From NCBI RefSeq assembly GCF_947498515.1, contig NZ_CANMKO010000006.1:124001-188000 (forward strand): a stretch of 64,000 bases of DNA, read 5' to 3'. The notes beneath the pieces are model-generated. The model was not told where the DNA came from. It saw only the letters and a list, made by a program, of their open reading frames with translations, and did no database searches. The position numbers and the translations under genes are program-made. This DNA is from an uncultured Pelagimonas sp. (GTDB taxonomy: Bacteria; Pseudomonadota; Alphaproteobacteria; Rhodobacterales; Rhodobacteraceae). Positions 1-8,750 of this stretch are shown here, piece by piece; position 1 is the stretch's first letter, and each line of letters starts with the position of its first letter.

Positions 1-315
1 CGTCGGCTGCCCCGTCGTGCCCGAAGACGCATGCACGCGGATCACCTGTTCGCGCGGCACGGCAAACATCCCAAATGGGTAATTCGCCCGCAGATCGCCT
101 TTTACGGTGAACGGAAACTTGGCCAAATCCGAAAGCGTTTTGAGATCATCCGGATGCACACCGGCATCGTCAAACGCCTTCTTATAATGCGGTACATTCT
201 CATAGGCGTGCCGCACCGACCATTTCATCCGCTCCAACTGCAGCGCAGAAATTTCATCGCGCGAAGCGATTTCAATCGGGTCCAGATCCTCTTTGCGAGG
301 GGTGAGATCCTCCAT
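1..315 (-). CDS. paaK: Phenylacetate-CoA ligase, N-terminal part (cut by window edge)
   Basis: The protein would activate phenylacetate to phenylacetyl-CoA with ATP and CoA, the first step of aerobic phenylacetate breakdown. Only the first 105 codons are inside the window; the gene continues past base 1. The visible part starts MEDLTPRKEDLDP and reaches the AMP-binding phosphate loop SSGTTGQPT at residues 97-105, which is diagnostic of the adenylate-forming superfamily in its PaaK branch. The ATG at 315 has a GGAGGA ribosome site about 7 bases upstream. It is the third gene of a minus-strand paaI-paaJ-paaK unit, 43 bases after paaJ. Assignment is firm from both motif and neighbours. Confidence 0.93.
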   Translation of the reverse strand, partial: MEDLTPRKEDLDPIEIASRDEISALQLERMKWSVRHAYENVPHYKKAFDDAGVHPDDLKTLSDLAKFPFTVKGDLRANYPFGMFAVPREQVIRVHASSGTTGQPT

Positions 316-358
316 GGCGCGTCCTCCTCCGACTTGCCGATATGTCTTTAGCTCAGGT

Positions 359-1549
359 TTAACTCAGGCGTTCCATCACCAAAGCAATCCCCTGCCCCAC
401 ACCAATACACATGGTGCAGAGCGCATATTTCCCGCCGGTTTCTTGCAACGTATGGCCCGCCGTCAGCGCCAAGCGCGCACCCGACATCCCCAAGGGATGG
501 CCCAGCGCAATCGCGCCGCCGTTCGGATTCACATGCGCCGCGTCATCCGCCAGCCCAAGGTCTCGCATGACGGCCAGGCCCTGCGATGCAAAGGCTTCGT
601 TGAGCTCAATTGTGTCCATCTGGCCGATATTCAAACCCAAGCGATCCAACAGCTTTTTCGAGGCTGGTGCCGGGCCAAAGCCCATGATCCGTGGCGCCAA
701 CCCCGCCGTCGCACCGCCCAGAATCCGGGCAACCGGCGTTAGCCCATGTTTCTCTGCCGCTTCTGGCGAGGCGATAATCAAGGCGGCCGCGCCATCATTC
801 ACACCCGAGGCATTGCCCGCCGTCACACTACCGCCGTCGCGAAACGGGGCGCGCAAGCTGGCCAGTTTTTCCAAAGATGTCAGGCGCGGATGCTCATCCG
901 TATCCACAACAATAGGGTCACCTTTGCGCTGGGGAATGCTCACCGGAGTGATTTCCCGCGCCAAACGCCCCGAGTCTATTGCCGCCGCTGCTTTTTCTTG
1001 CGAGCGATAGGCAAATGCGTCCTGATCAGCCCGTGAAATGTTGAAGTCTTCGGCGACATTCTCGGCGGTTTCCGGCATGGAATCGACGCCGTATTGCGCC
1101 TTCATCTGCCTGTTGACGAACCGCCATCCGATAGTTGTGTCATAGATTTCAGCCTGACGGGAGAAGGCGCTGGTGGCTTTGCCTTGGACAAAAGGCGCGC
1201 GCGACATGCTTTCGACGCCCCCCGCCAAAACCACCTCGGCCTCGCCGCATTTGACCGCCCGTGCCGCCATCATCACCGCATCAAGGCCCGATCCACAGAG
1301 CCGATTGACGGTGACACCCGGAACATCTTCGCCCAATCCGGCCAGCAATGCCGACATACGCGCCACGTTGCGGTTGTCTTCGCCCGCTTGGTTGGCGCAG
1401 CCCATGATGACCTCATCAATCGGCAGACCTTCGGGCACCACGGCGCGCATCACACCAGCCAATAAATCATCCGGACGCACCGAAGACAAAGCCCCACCAT
1501 AGCGGCCAATTGGTGTTCTGCTGCCCTGACAAAGCCATGCTTCACGCAT
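359..1549 (-). CDS. paaJ: 3-oxoadipyl-CoA / 3-oxo-5,6-dehydrosuberyl-CoA thiolase
   Basis: A 396-residue degradative thiolase that would cleave beta-ketoacyl-CoA intermediates at the end of the phenylacetate pathway, giving acetyl-CoA and succinyl-CoA. The N-terminal active-site Cys lies in VNRLCGSGLDAV (near residue 85). The C-terminal half has NEAFA, the His motif GGAIALGHPLGMSGAR and the second Cys motif CTMCIGVGQG, so all catalytic elements are present and the length is normal. Its start overlaps the 3' end of paaI by 8 bases, indicating translational coupling. A PcaF-type beta-ketoadipate role cannot be excluded by sequence alone, but the paaI/paaK/paaZ neighbours favour PaaJ. Confidence 0.93.
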   Translation of the reverse strand: MREAWLCQGSRTPIGRYGGALSSVRPDDLLAGVMRAVVPEGLPIDEVIMGCANQAGEDNRNVARMSALLAGLGEDVPGVTVNRLCGSGLDAVMMAARAVKCGEAEVVLAGGVESMSRAPFVQGKATSAFSRQAEIYDTTIGWRFVNRQMKAQYGVDSMPETAENVAEDFNISRADQDAFAYRSQEKAAAAIDSGRLAREITPVSIPQRKGDPIVVDTDEHPRLTSLEKLASLRAPFRDGGSVTAGNASGVNDGAAALIIASPEAAEKHGLTPVARILGGATAGLAPRIMGFGPAPASKKLLDRLGLNIGQMDTIELNEAFASQGLAVMRDLGLADDAAHVNPNGGAIALGHPLGMSGARLALTAGHTLQETGGKYALCTMCIGVGQGIALVMERLS

Positions 1550-1979
1550 CTAAATTCTCCTGAAAGTGATTTCCTTTGACGGTGCGGGACAAACCCCGCA
1601 TCAATGCCACCTTGCGACCATCCTCGCCCGTGACCGCGACATCGTAAACGCCCGAACGACCCGGTTTGGCCTGTTCGATCGCCGTCGCGGTCAGCCTCTC
1701 ACCGGCCTTGCCCGGCAAGAGATAGGTCACCTGACATTCCTGCCCGACCGTGACTTCATTGTAGCTATTGCAGGCAAAAGCAAAGGCGCTATCGGCCAGC
1801 GTAAAGATGAACCCGCCATGGCACGAACCATGACCGTTCAAAAATTCGGGTCGAACAATCATCGACAACACCGCCCGTCCCGGGCCGACCTCGTCGATCC
1901 GCATCCCAAGGTTTTGACTGGCCGTATCCGTGGCCCACATGGCCTCGGCGGACCGCTCGGCGCGCTCTTGTGGTGTCAT
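1542..1979 (-). CDS. paaI: Hotdog-fold phenylacetyl-CoA pathway thioesterase
   Basis: A 145-residue single hotdog-domain acyl-CoA thioesterase. PaaI enzymes are thought to release CoA trapped in dead-end ring-hydroxylated intermediates. The family signature is visible: FLNGHGSCHGGFIFTLADSA, containing the HGG turn and the catalytic Asp on the central helix. Length matches the family. It is the first gene of the minus-strand unit and overlaps paaJ by 8 bases. The ATG follows an AGGAGGACATC-type ribosome site. The divergent paaZ gene begins 126 bases away, so both units probably share regulation. Confidence 0.92.
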   Translation of the reverse strand: MTPQERAERSAEAMWATDTASQNLGMRIDEVGPGRAVLSMIVRPEFLNGHGSCHGGFIFTLADSAFAFACNSYNEVTVGQECQVTYLLPGKAGERLTATAIEQAKPGRSGVYDVAVTGEDGRKVALMRGLSRTVKGNHFQENLDA

Positions 1980-2011
1980 GATGTCCTCCTGTCGCCACGA
2001 TGCACAAAGCC

Positions 2012-2023
2012 GACCGCGCGGTC
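2012..2023. promoter_or_regulatory. Perfect 12-bp palindrome in the divergent paa promoter region
   Basis: GACCGCGCGGTC is a perfect palindrome in the 126-base intergenic region between paaI and paaZ, 33 bases upstream of the paaI start. It is a plausible dimer-binding operator for the local regulator (PaaX, encoded at 4159-4947) or for a regulator encoded elsewhere. In a GC-rich genome such a palindrome can arise by chance, so function is inferred from position only. Confidence 0.35.
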
Positions 2024-2105
2024 AAGTATGTTGATTTCTGTTTTTGTTTGGACCATGGTGCACCGCAACACGGCCCCGGATAAGGCCAATTGCGGAGGAC
2101 ACAGA

Positions 2106-4118
2106 ATGCTGGAACCAAATAGCTATGCCTATGGGCGCTGGATCACCCCCGGCGCATCGGCCAAAAACATCATCAGCCCAGTCAACGGTGCGGCAATAGC
2201 CCGCGCCGGCGGCAGCGACTTGGATTTTGGAGCGATGATCACCCACGCCACGCAGGTTGGCGGCCCAGCATTGCGTGCAATGACCTTCCATCAGCGCGCC
2301 AAAATGCTCAAAGCTCTGGCGGTCTACCTCGATGGTCGCAAAGAAGAGCTCTATGCGATCAACCCGCTGACTGGAGCGACGCGCAAGGATGGCGGCATCG
2401 ACATTGATGGCGGTATCATCACCATGATGGTTATCGCCTCAAAAGGTCGACGCGAAATGCCAGATGGGCATGTCTATGTTGATGGCGATATCGAACAGAT
2501 TTCGCGTAAAGGCACCTTTTTGGCCCAGCATATTGCAACGCCATTACAAGGGGTTGCGGTACATATCAACGCCTTCAATTTTCCGGTATGGGGGATGTTG
2601 GAAAAGCTGGCACCGACTCTGTTGGCTGGCGTGCCCGCTATCGTGAAACCCGCGACCCAGACCTGTTTTCTAACCGAGGCCTGTGTGCGGATGATCGTCG
2701 ATTCGGGCATTTTGCCAGACGGCGCGTTGCAGCTCATCGTTGGTGGCACCGGCGATCTTCTGGATCGTCTTGGCCCACAGGACGTGGTGGCCTTTACCGG
2801 TTCGGCTGATACAGCGCTCAAACTGCGCAGCAATCCCAACATCATGCGCAATTCTACCCGCTTTACGGCGGAACAAGACAGCCTTAACGCCTCGATTCTT
2901 GGCCCTGATGCCGTTGCCGGAACACCCGAGTTTGACTTGTTCATCAAGCAAGCCGCATCGGAGATGACCACCAAGGCCGGGCAAAAATGTACCGCTATTC
3001 GTCGGATGATTGTTCCCGAAGGTCAGATGGATGCCGTCACCGAAGCCCTGTCTGAACGGCTCAAGAAAATCACCATTGGTGACCCGGCGGGTGATGCGCG
3101 TATGGGTGCATTGGTTTCCGGCGGGCAACGGGCAGATGTGCTTGAAAAAGCGGCGATGATTGGCACCGAGGCCGAGCAAGTACTTGACCAAAACGCCTTT
3201 GACGTACCCGATGGCCCCGGCTTCCTTGCCCCGATGTTATTCCGTTGCGCCGATCCGGACGGTGCGCAAAATATCCATGCGATCGAGGCCTTTGGCCCGG
3301 TGTCGACGCTGCTGCCTTATCGTGACACAGCCCATGCAGCGGAACTCGCCAATCGTGGCCAAGGCTCTCTTGTTGCGTCGCTCATCACGCATGACCCACA
3401 GGTTGCACGCGACGTGACCCTATGCAGCGCCGCATGGCATGGCCGCTTGTACATCAGTGACCGCGACAGCATGGGCGAAGGCACCGGCCACGGCTCTCCG
3501 CTTCCCCATCTTGTCCATGGTGGCCCCGGCCGTGCCGGAGGCGGCGAAGAGCTTGGCGGGGTACGCGGCGTTTTGCATTATATGCAGCGCACCGCGATCC
3601 AAGGTGGCCCGGATGTTTTGACCGCGATCACCGGCCAATGGGTGCCGGGGTCCAAGCAGAAAACTGGCCCCGATCATCCGTTCCAACGCACCTTTCGCGA
3701 GATTGAGATTGGTGAAACCATTGTCACCGATCCACGCGAAGTCACCTTGTCCGATATCGAAAAATTCGCCCATTTCACCGGTGATACGTTCTACGCGCAT
3801 ATGGATGACGATGCGGCCAAGGCCAACCCGTTCTTTCCCGGTCGCGTTGCGCATGGATACCTGCTGCTTAGCTTTGCCGCCGGTCTATTTGTACAACCCG
3901 ACCCCGGCCCAGTTTTGGCTAATACTGGGCTCAACAGCCTGAGTTTCCAAAAACCGGTAAGCCCCGGAGACACGGTTCATGTGCGCCTAACTGCCAAGCG
4001 CAAGACCCAACGCACCGACGACTATGGCGAAGTGGCGTGGAATGTCACCCTGTTCAATCAGGACACGGAGCAGGTGGCGCAGTATGAATTGCTCACCATG
4101 GTCTCATACGAGCGCTAA
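2106..4118 (+). CDS. paaZ: Bifunctional oxepin-CoA hydrolase / semialdehyde dehydrogenase
   Basis: A 670-residue fusion that would open the oxepin-CoA ring and oxidise the resulting reactive aldehyde. Residues 1 to about 520 form an aldehyde dehydrogenase domain with Glu256 (FTAEQDSLN) and the catalytic Cys295 (GQKCTAIRR), the same numbering as in E. coli PaaZ. Residues about 530-670 form a MaoC-like hydratase domain with HFTGDTFYAHMD followed by PFFPGRVAHGYLLLS. Both activities should be intact. The open frame extends further upstream, but ATG 2106 with the GCGGAGGA ribosome site just before it gives the family N-terminus. It is divergent from paaI and followed by paaX 40 bases later. Confidence 0.95.
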   Translation: MLEPNSYAYGRWITPGASAKNIISPVNGAAIARAGGSDLDFGAMITHATQVGGPALRAMTFHQRAKMLKALAVYLDGRKEELYAINPLTGATRKDGGIDIDGGIITMMVIASKGRREMPDGHVYVDGDIEQISRKGTFLAQHIATPLQGVAVHINAFNFPVWGMLEKLAPTLLAGVPAIVKPATQTCFLTEACVRMIVDSGILPDGALQLIVGGTGDLLDRLGPQDVVAFTGSADTALKLRSNPNIMRNSTRFTAEQDSLNASILGPDAVAGTPEFDLFIKQAASEMTTKAGQKCTAIRRMIVPEGQMDAVTEALSERLKKITIGDPAGDARMGALVSGGQRADVLEKAAMIGTEAEQVLDQNAFDVPDGPGFLAPMLFRCADPDGAQNIHAIEAFGPVSTLLPYRDTAHAAELANRGQGSLVASLITHDPQVARDVTLCSAAWHGRLYISDRDSMGEGTGHGSPLPHLVHGGPGRAGGGEELGGVRGVLHYMQRTAIQGGPDVLTAITGQWVPGSKQKTGPDHPFQRTFREIEIGETIVTDPREVTLSDIEKFAHFTGDTFYAHMDDDAAKANPFFPGRVAHGYLLLSFAAGLFVQPDPGPVLANTGLNSLSFQKPVSPGDTVHVRLTAKRKTQRTDDYGEVAWNVTLFNQDTEQVAQYELLTMVSYER

Positions 4119-4158
4119 CGCGGTTGCACATGGGCAACAAGCCTTTAGACTCAGGGGT

Positions 4159-4947
4159 ATGGATCCGCTTCAACCCCTGATCGACAACCTACATTCCGAC
4201 GGGCGACCCCGTGTTTGGTCGCTTGTCATTACCGTTTTTGGCGATAGCGTTCAGCTGCGCGGCGGGCGGGTTCCTGCGGTGCGTTTGAACCGGTTGCTAG
4301 GCCGGGTTGGCATTGAATCCGGGGCGCTACGCACGTCGCTATCGCGATTGTCGCGTGACGGCTGGGTCGAGGGCCGCAAATCCGGACGCACAAGCAGTTA
4401 CGCTCTAACCCCATCAGGCACCACGCAGTTCGGCCCCGCAACGGCCCGCATCTATGCGGCACCGCGCAATGGCCCCGTTGCGGACTGGACCTTTTCGACG
4501 CAAGAAGTTGCCGGCGCGCTCCGGGTTGCGGGCGGTTGGCTTTCACCGTCCAAAGTCACAACATCCGGTTTCCAAATCACCGGCAGCCTGTCCAAAAACA
4601 GCGCCGATGACATCTGGAACGCCTTGGCATCCGATCATGTGGCCGCGCTTGGTAAGCTTGCCGATGACCTCGCGACCCTTGCAGGACTTGACCCAGATCC
4701 GATAGACGCCGCCGCCGCGCGCACCTTGCTTATCCATCGCTGGCGACGTTTGGTTTTGCGTCATCCCGAAGTCCCCGCCGAGCTAACCCCAGCGGATTTT
4801 GCCCCCCATGACATTCACCGCGCCGTGGCCGACGCCTATGCGCGTTTGACCCCTATGGCTGAACAATGGCTCGACCTTGCCCAAGGGGATATGCCCGCCA
4901 TGCCCAATGCCACGCCCGCCCTCGCAAAACGATTTGGTCAGGCGTAA
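4159..4947 (+). CDS. paaX: Phenylacetate-responsive repressor PaaX
   Basis: A 262-residue transcriptional regulator of the PaaX family, which represses paa genes and is relieved by phenylacetyl-CoA. The N-terminal winged helix holds the family pattern SLVITVFGDSVQLRGG, then LNRLLGRVGIESGALRTSLSRLSRDGWVEGR. The middle and C-terminal parts are the PaaX effector region. ATG 4159 was chosen because it gives the expected N-terminus; the open frame itself runs further upstream into paaZ. It is co-oriented with paaZ, consistent with autoregulation of a paaZ-paaX unit. Confidence 0.92.
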   Translation: MDPLQPLIDNLHSDGRPRVWSLVITVFGDSVQLRGGRVPAVRLNRLLGRVGIESGALRTSLSRLSRDGWVEGRKSGRTSSYALTPSGTTQFGPATARIYAAPRNGPVADWTFSTQEVAGALRVAGGWLSPSKVTTSGFQITGSLSKNSADDIWNALASDHVAALGKLADDLATLAGLDPDPIDAAAARTLLIHRWRRLVLRHPEVPAELTPADFAPHDIHRAVADAYARLTPMAEQWLDLAQGDMPAMPNATPALAKRFGQA

Positions 4948-4986
4948 TTCACTTGATCCTAACGCAAAACAACGCAACCTTGAGGT

Positions 4987-5328
4987 ATGAACAGTCTGAC
5001 ACCTTTTCCTGGCGGCCCCAAAAGCAACGAGGTCGTCGCCTTTCAACGCCCCGAATTGGGGGTGATCATGTCCCTTTATGGTCGCATGGTCGCCGCTGGC
5101 GAATGGCGGGACTATGGCATATCGACATTGCGCGACGTCGCCGTTTTCTCTGTGTTCCAACGCACCGCCGAACATCCGCTTTATCGCATCGAAAAGCGGC
5201 CAAAGCTGCGCAACAAACAAGGTGAATATGCGATTTTCAGTGCCGACGGACAGGTGTTGAAACGTGGCCATGACCTAAAAACTGTGCTGCGCGTTCTTGA
5301 GCGCAAACTCATCCGCGCGGTGAAGTAA
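4987..5328 (+). CDS. DUF2794 family protein
   Basis: A 113-residue cytoplasmic protein of the alphaproteobacterial DUF2794 family, function unknown. The recognisable core is YGRMVAAGEWRDYGIS, then FSVFQRTAEHPLYRIEKRPKLR and a C-terminal basic helix. There is no signal peptide or membrane segment. It stands alone on the plus strand, 39 bases after paaX, and its stop codon abuts the stop of the convergent ureohydrolase gene without a visible terminator between them. Confidence 0.85.
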   Translation: MNSLTPFPGGPKSNEVVAFQRPELGVIMSLYGRMVAAGEWRDYGISTLRDVAVFSVFQRTAEHPLYRIEKRPKLRNKQGEYAIFSADGQVLKRGHDLKTVLRVLERKLIRAVK

Positions 5329-6285
5329 TCAGCGCGACAGCATCGCGCAAAGTAGTTCAAACATGACAGAAACGCCCAAGAACGCGGTTCCGCCGCCTTC
5401 ATCAAAGGGCGGCGACACCTCGACCATATCGGCCCCGACAATGTTCAAACCATAAAGCTCGCGGCACACTTGCAGCGCCTGAAAACTATTCGGGCCACCG
5501 ACTTCGGGTGTTCCCGTTCCGGGCGCAAAAGTTGGATCAACGAAATCAATATCGTAGCTAACGTAGGTCGGGTTTTGCCCAACGATGTCACGCGCTTCGG
5601 CCATCACATCGGGAATGCCACGGGCAAAAAACTCTTCGATCGTAATGATACGAATACCATTGGCGGCGGCGAAATCGCGATCTTCACTATCATACATCGT
5701 GCCACGAATGCCGATTTGTACGATACGTTTCGGGTCCAAAAGACCCTCTTCAACGGCCCGGCGAAACGGCGTGCCGTGTGTATACATCGTTCCGCCAAAA
5801 TAGGAATGGAACAGGTCGGTGTGGCTGTCAAAATGCACCATGCCCAAGGGACCATCTTTGGCCAAAGCGCGCAAAACGGGAAGCGAGGTCAGATGATCCC
5901 CACCGGCCGTCAGAGGCCGGATGCCATTGCCGACCAGTTGATCATAAAACGCTGTGATCCGCGCCATGCTATCCTGAATATCCGCCGGATTTGGCCCGAC
6001 ATCCCCAAGATCGGCGCAATTCACCATCTCGAACGGGCGCATCCCTGACACCGAGTGCTGGGCACGGATCATGGTTGAGGCATCGCGAAGTTGACGCGGG
6101 CCGTGCCGTGGACCGGGTCGATTGGTTGTGCCACTGTCCCAAGGTACGCCGACCAAGCCAACATCGACGTCACCAAAGCGTGGGTGATCGGGGGCGACAT
6201 GAGGTAGGCGCATAAATGTCGGCACCCCCGCAAAGCGCGGCAAATCAAACCCCGAGATCGGGTGGAAAAACGGATCGGATGTCAT
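5329..6285 (-). CDS. speB: Agmatinase/ureohydrolase family protein
   Basis: A 318-residue binuclear-manganese ureohydrolase that would release urea from agmatine or a related guanidino compound. All metal-binding motifs are present: GGDH (near residue 120), HFDSHTD (the usual DAHxD with Ser for Ala) and SYDIDFVDPTFAPGTGTPE. The exact substrate (agmatine, guanidinobutyrate or guanidinopropionate) cannot be decided from sequence, so the symbol is by family. ATG 6285 is preferred over an in-frame codon eight residues upstream because it gives the family start MTSDPFFHP. Two striking palindromes lie 59-102 bases upstream and may control it. Confidence 0.85.
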   Translation of the reverse strand: MTSDPFFHPISGFDLPRFAGVPTFMRLPHVAPDHPRFGDVDVGLVGVPWDSGTTNRPGPRHGPRQLRDASTMIRAQHSVSGMRPFEMVNCADLGDVGPNPADIQDSMARITAFYDQLVGNGIRPLTAGGDHLTSLPVLRALAKDGPLGMVHFDSHTDLFHSYFGGTMYTHGTPFRRAVEEGLLDPKRIVQIGIRGTMYDSEDRDFAAANGIRIITIEEFFARGIPDVMAEARDIVGQNPTYVSYDIDFVDPTFAPGTGTPEVGGPNSFQALQVCRELYGLNIVGADMVEVSPPFDEGGGTAFLGVSVMFELLCAMLSR

Positions 6286-6343
6286 GGGGCACCTTTTGTC
6301 TGAACACACCTATGATTGCAGGCTTTGACGGTGAGGCAAGCCT

Positions 6344-6364
6344 AAATCTTTTCTCAAAAGATTT
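6344..6364. promoter_or_regulatory. Inverted repeat, 9-bp arms, 3-base spacer
   Basis: AAATCTTTT and AAAAGATTT form perfect 9-bp arms around CTC. The site lies 59 bases upstream of the ureohydrolase start and one base from a second, longer palindrome. There is no run of T after it on the minus strand, so a Rho-independent terminator for the upstream NlpC/P60 gene is less likely than an operator. Confidence 0.5.
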
Positions 6365-6365
6365 G

Positions 6366-6387
6366 CAAATTCCTTGCAAGGAATTTG
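6366..6387. promoter_or_regulatory. 22-bp perfect palindrome upstream of the ureohydrolase gene
   Basis: The central 20 bases read AAATTCCTTGCAAGGAATTT and the outer C/G pair extends symmetry to 22 bp with no spacer. A palindrome without a loop suits binding by a protein dimer better than an RNA hairpin. It sits between the stop of the NlpC/P60 gene (6410) and the start of the ureohydrolase gene (6285), both on the minus strand. Confidence 0.55.
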
Positions 6388-6409
6388 GTCGCGCGTGCCG
6401 CTCTGTTGC

Positions 6410-7267
6410 TTACTGATTAATCCGGGCATGACGTGTGACCGGGCCATCACCTTGCTCAGCTATGCGTGAAATTGCATCTTGGATCGGCTCATAGGCCACG
6501 GCCATATGGTGGGCATTGGCATGGATAAGCGTCTCACTGTCTACAGCTATCGCCACATGCCCCTTCCAAAAGAACAAATCCCCGCGCTTTGCGGCGGTTC
6601 CCGGTGCAACCGTTTTACCCAAAGCACTCTCCTGCAGGTCACTGTCGCCAGGACACGGGAGACCACATGCCAGTAAAGCCGCCTGAACAAGGCCCGAGCA
6701 ATCTATGCCAAAGGATGAGTTCCCGCCCCAAAGGTAGGGTGTTCCGAGAAATAGCTGAGCAACTTGGACAGGGTCGGCAAACTGGTGATCCACAACGCAC
6801 AGGTGGTTGGCCGGGACAAACGCATCTCGAGGAATGAGCCCCTGAGAAACCGCAACCTTCGCCCATCCATCCGATTGATCGGTAACGGTAAATGCCACCC
6901 CAAAAGGCAGAGGCGCAACCGCACCCATTGATTTCAAACCCGGCGTCGATTTCCCATAGCTTCGCGCAACACAGACCTTGTGTGTCGGGCAAGAATTCGG
7001 CGCAGCACTCAAATCAGCGGCTTGTAGCCAGCCGACATAGCTGTCCCGCTCTGCAAACCCAAAAACCTTGGAGCCTTCGGAATCCAGAACTGTAAACGTT
7101 TCACCACGCAATAATTGGCGGTCACGGTTGCCTTTCGCTGACAACAAATCCGCGACATCGCTTTGGACACGATGTCGCTCCCCGTCAACGAACTTGTCGG
7201 CCTCAACCTTGCCGCGCAAAGACACATGCGCGACGCGGCCGTTGCTCGGGGTTAGGCGGCGATCCAT
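6410..7267 (-). CDS. NlpC/P60 (C40) cell-wall peptidase
   Basis: A 285-residue protein of the NlpC/P60 cysteine peptidase family, which cuts peptide bonds in peptidoglycan stems. The N-terminal half contains SH3-like segments (around residues 30-150). The C-terminal catalytic domain has the Cys motif GIDCSGLVQAALLACG and the His motif RGDLFFWKGHVAIAVD. No clear signal peptide is seen, so either export is unconventional or it acts on recycled muropeptides. ATG 7267 shares one base with the stop codon of the aminopeptidase gene (TGATG), indicating coupled translation; the pair suggests stepwise turnover of peptides. Confidence 0.88.
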   Translation of the reverse strand: MDRRLTPSNGRVAHVSLRGKVEADKFVDGERHRVQSDVADLLSAKGNRDRQLLRGETFTVLDSEGSKVFGFAERDSYVGWLQAADLSAAPNSCPTHKVCVARSYGKSTPGLKSMGAVAPLPFGVAFTVTDQSDGWAKVAVSQGLIPRDAFVPANHLCVVDHQFADPVQVAQLFLGTPYLWGGNSSFGIDCSGLVQAALLACGLPCPGDSDLQESALGKTVAPGTAAKRGDLFFWKGHVAIAVDSETLIHANAHHMAVAYEPIQDAISRIAEQGDGPVTRHARINQ

Positions 7268-8652
7268 CACAGCCCCAAAGCCTTGGGCAAAGCGGCGAAA
7301 ATGGCGCGGCTGCCTTGACCAAGGCCACCTTTGCTCCGACCCGGTTCGGGTTTTGGCTGCCATCCGTAAATGTCAAAATGCACATAGTTCTGCGCCTGAT
7401 CCACGAACCGACGCAGGAAAAGAGCGGCGGTGATGCTTCCTGCGAAACCGCCCGCCGGCGCATTGTCGAGGTCGGCAATGCCGGGTTCGATCATCGCCTC
7501 ATAGGGGTCCCAAAACGGCATGCGCCACAAGGGGTCCGCCGCGCCAGTTCCCTGTCCGGCCAGCTCCAAGGCAAGCGTATCATCGTCACAATAAAACGGG
7601 GCCAAATCCGGGCCAACGGCAACACGCGCCGCGCCGGTCAGGGTTGCTATGGATATCATTAGATCGGGTTTCTCTTCGTCACCCAAAGACAAAGCGTCGG
7701 CCAACACCAAACGCCCTTCGGCATCGGTGTTGTTGATCTCAACCGTCAACCCTTTGCGCGATGTCAGAACATCACCGGGGCGAAAACTATTGCCAGCGAC
7801 GGCGTTTTCAACCGCCGGGATAAGAACACGCAATTGGACGGCCAGCCCCGATTGCATGATCATATGCGCCAGCCCAAGAACATTCGCCGCGCCGCCCATG
7901 TCTTTTTTCATTAGGCCCATCGAGGCACCGGGCTTGAGATTCAACCCACCGGTGTCAAAGCAAACCCCTTTGCCGACCAGTGTCAGAAGAGGCCCAGCAT
8001 CGCCCCAACGCATATCAATCAGGCGCGGTGCCTGTTCTGCAGCGCGCCCGACCGCATGGATCATCGGTAGGTTTTGAGCCAATAATGTGTCACCCGATGT
8101 GACTTTGATGGCTGCTCCGTGCTGCTTTGCCAAGTCTTGTGCTGCGGCCTCTAACGCGTCGGGGCCCATATCAGCGGCAGGCGTGTTTATCAGATCACGT
8201 GTCAGGGATTCGGCCTCGGCCTGTACCTCGATAGCTCTGGCATTAATCCCTTTCGGAGCCTGCAAATCTCGCGCCTTGCCGGATTGTGATTTGTATCGCT
8301 CAAACCGATAGGATTGAAGCAACCAACCAAGTGTTTCTGTTTGCAAATCATCTACTGGTAAACCGCCTTCAACGCGGTAAACCCCAGGGGCCAAGTTTGG
8401 CACAGCTGCGGCAAGTACAAACCGACGACGCTTGCGTTGCGCCGCAGAGCCATATCCAGCCAAGGCCGCAACAGGCGCGCCATTCTCGCCGGGAATCATC
8501 AAGCCCGATCCAATAGCCCCAGAAAACCCACTGGATTTCACCCAAGTTTGAACGGTGTCAGGTTGGTCAGACAGCCAATTTTCAAGGTCGTCGCTAGACA
8601 AAACATGAAGTGGCAGGGCCGCATCAGTTGCGGCTGAAAACTTGAGTGGCAT
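7267..8652 (-). CDS. M17 leucyl aminopeptidase family protein
   Basis: A 461-residue dizinc aminopeptidase removing N-terminal residues from peptides in the cytoplasm. The C-terminal catalytic domain shows the metal and active-site motifs VGKGVCFDTGGLNLKPG and the family signature NTDAEGRLVLADAL. The N-terminal part (about residues 1-160) is the poorly conserved M17 regulatory domain. It is first in a two-gene unit with the NlpC/P60 peptidase, overlapping it by one base. It is shorter than classical PepA and closer to the PepB-like branch common in alphaproteobacteria. Confidence 0.9.
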   Translation of the reverse strand: MPLKFSAATDAALPLHVLSSDDLENWLSDQPDTVQTWVKSSGFSGAIGSGLMIPGENGAPVAALAGYGSAAQRKRRRFVLAAAVPNLAPGVYRVEGGLPVDDLQTETLGWLLQSYRFERYKSQSGKARDLQAPKGINARAIEVQAEAESLTRDLINTPAADMGPDALEAAAQDLAKQHGAAIKVTSGDTLLAQNLPMIHAVGRAAEQAPRLIDMRWGDAGPLLTLVGKGVCFDTGGLNLKPGASMGLMKKDMGGAANVLGLAHMIMQSGLAVQLRVLIPAVENAVAGNSFRPGDVLTSRKGLTVEINNTDAEGRLVLADALSLGDEEKPDLMISIATLTGAARVAVGPDLAPFYCDDDTLALELAGQGTGAADPLWRMPFWDPYEAMIEPGIADLDNAPAGGFAGSITAALFLRRFVDQAQNYVHFDIYGWQPKPEPGRSKGGLGQGSRAIFAALPKALGL

Positions 8653-8750
8653 GGGGCGTCCCTAAATCAAAGCACGCCCCAGCCTAACTTTCCTATGGCC
8701 AACCGCAAGGGGCCAACCACATTGATCGTCACCAATCCGTCAAGCGCGGA

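Noticed and set aside
1566-2105. N-terminal extension of paaZ
   Set aside because: The open frame runs through paaI on the other strand; the family start and ribosome site are at 2106.
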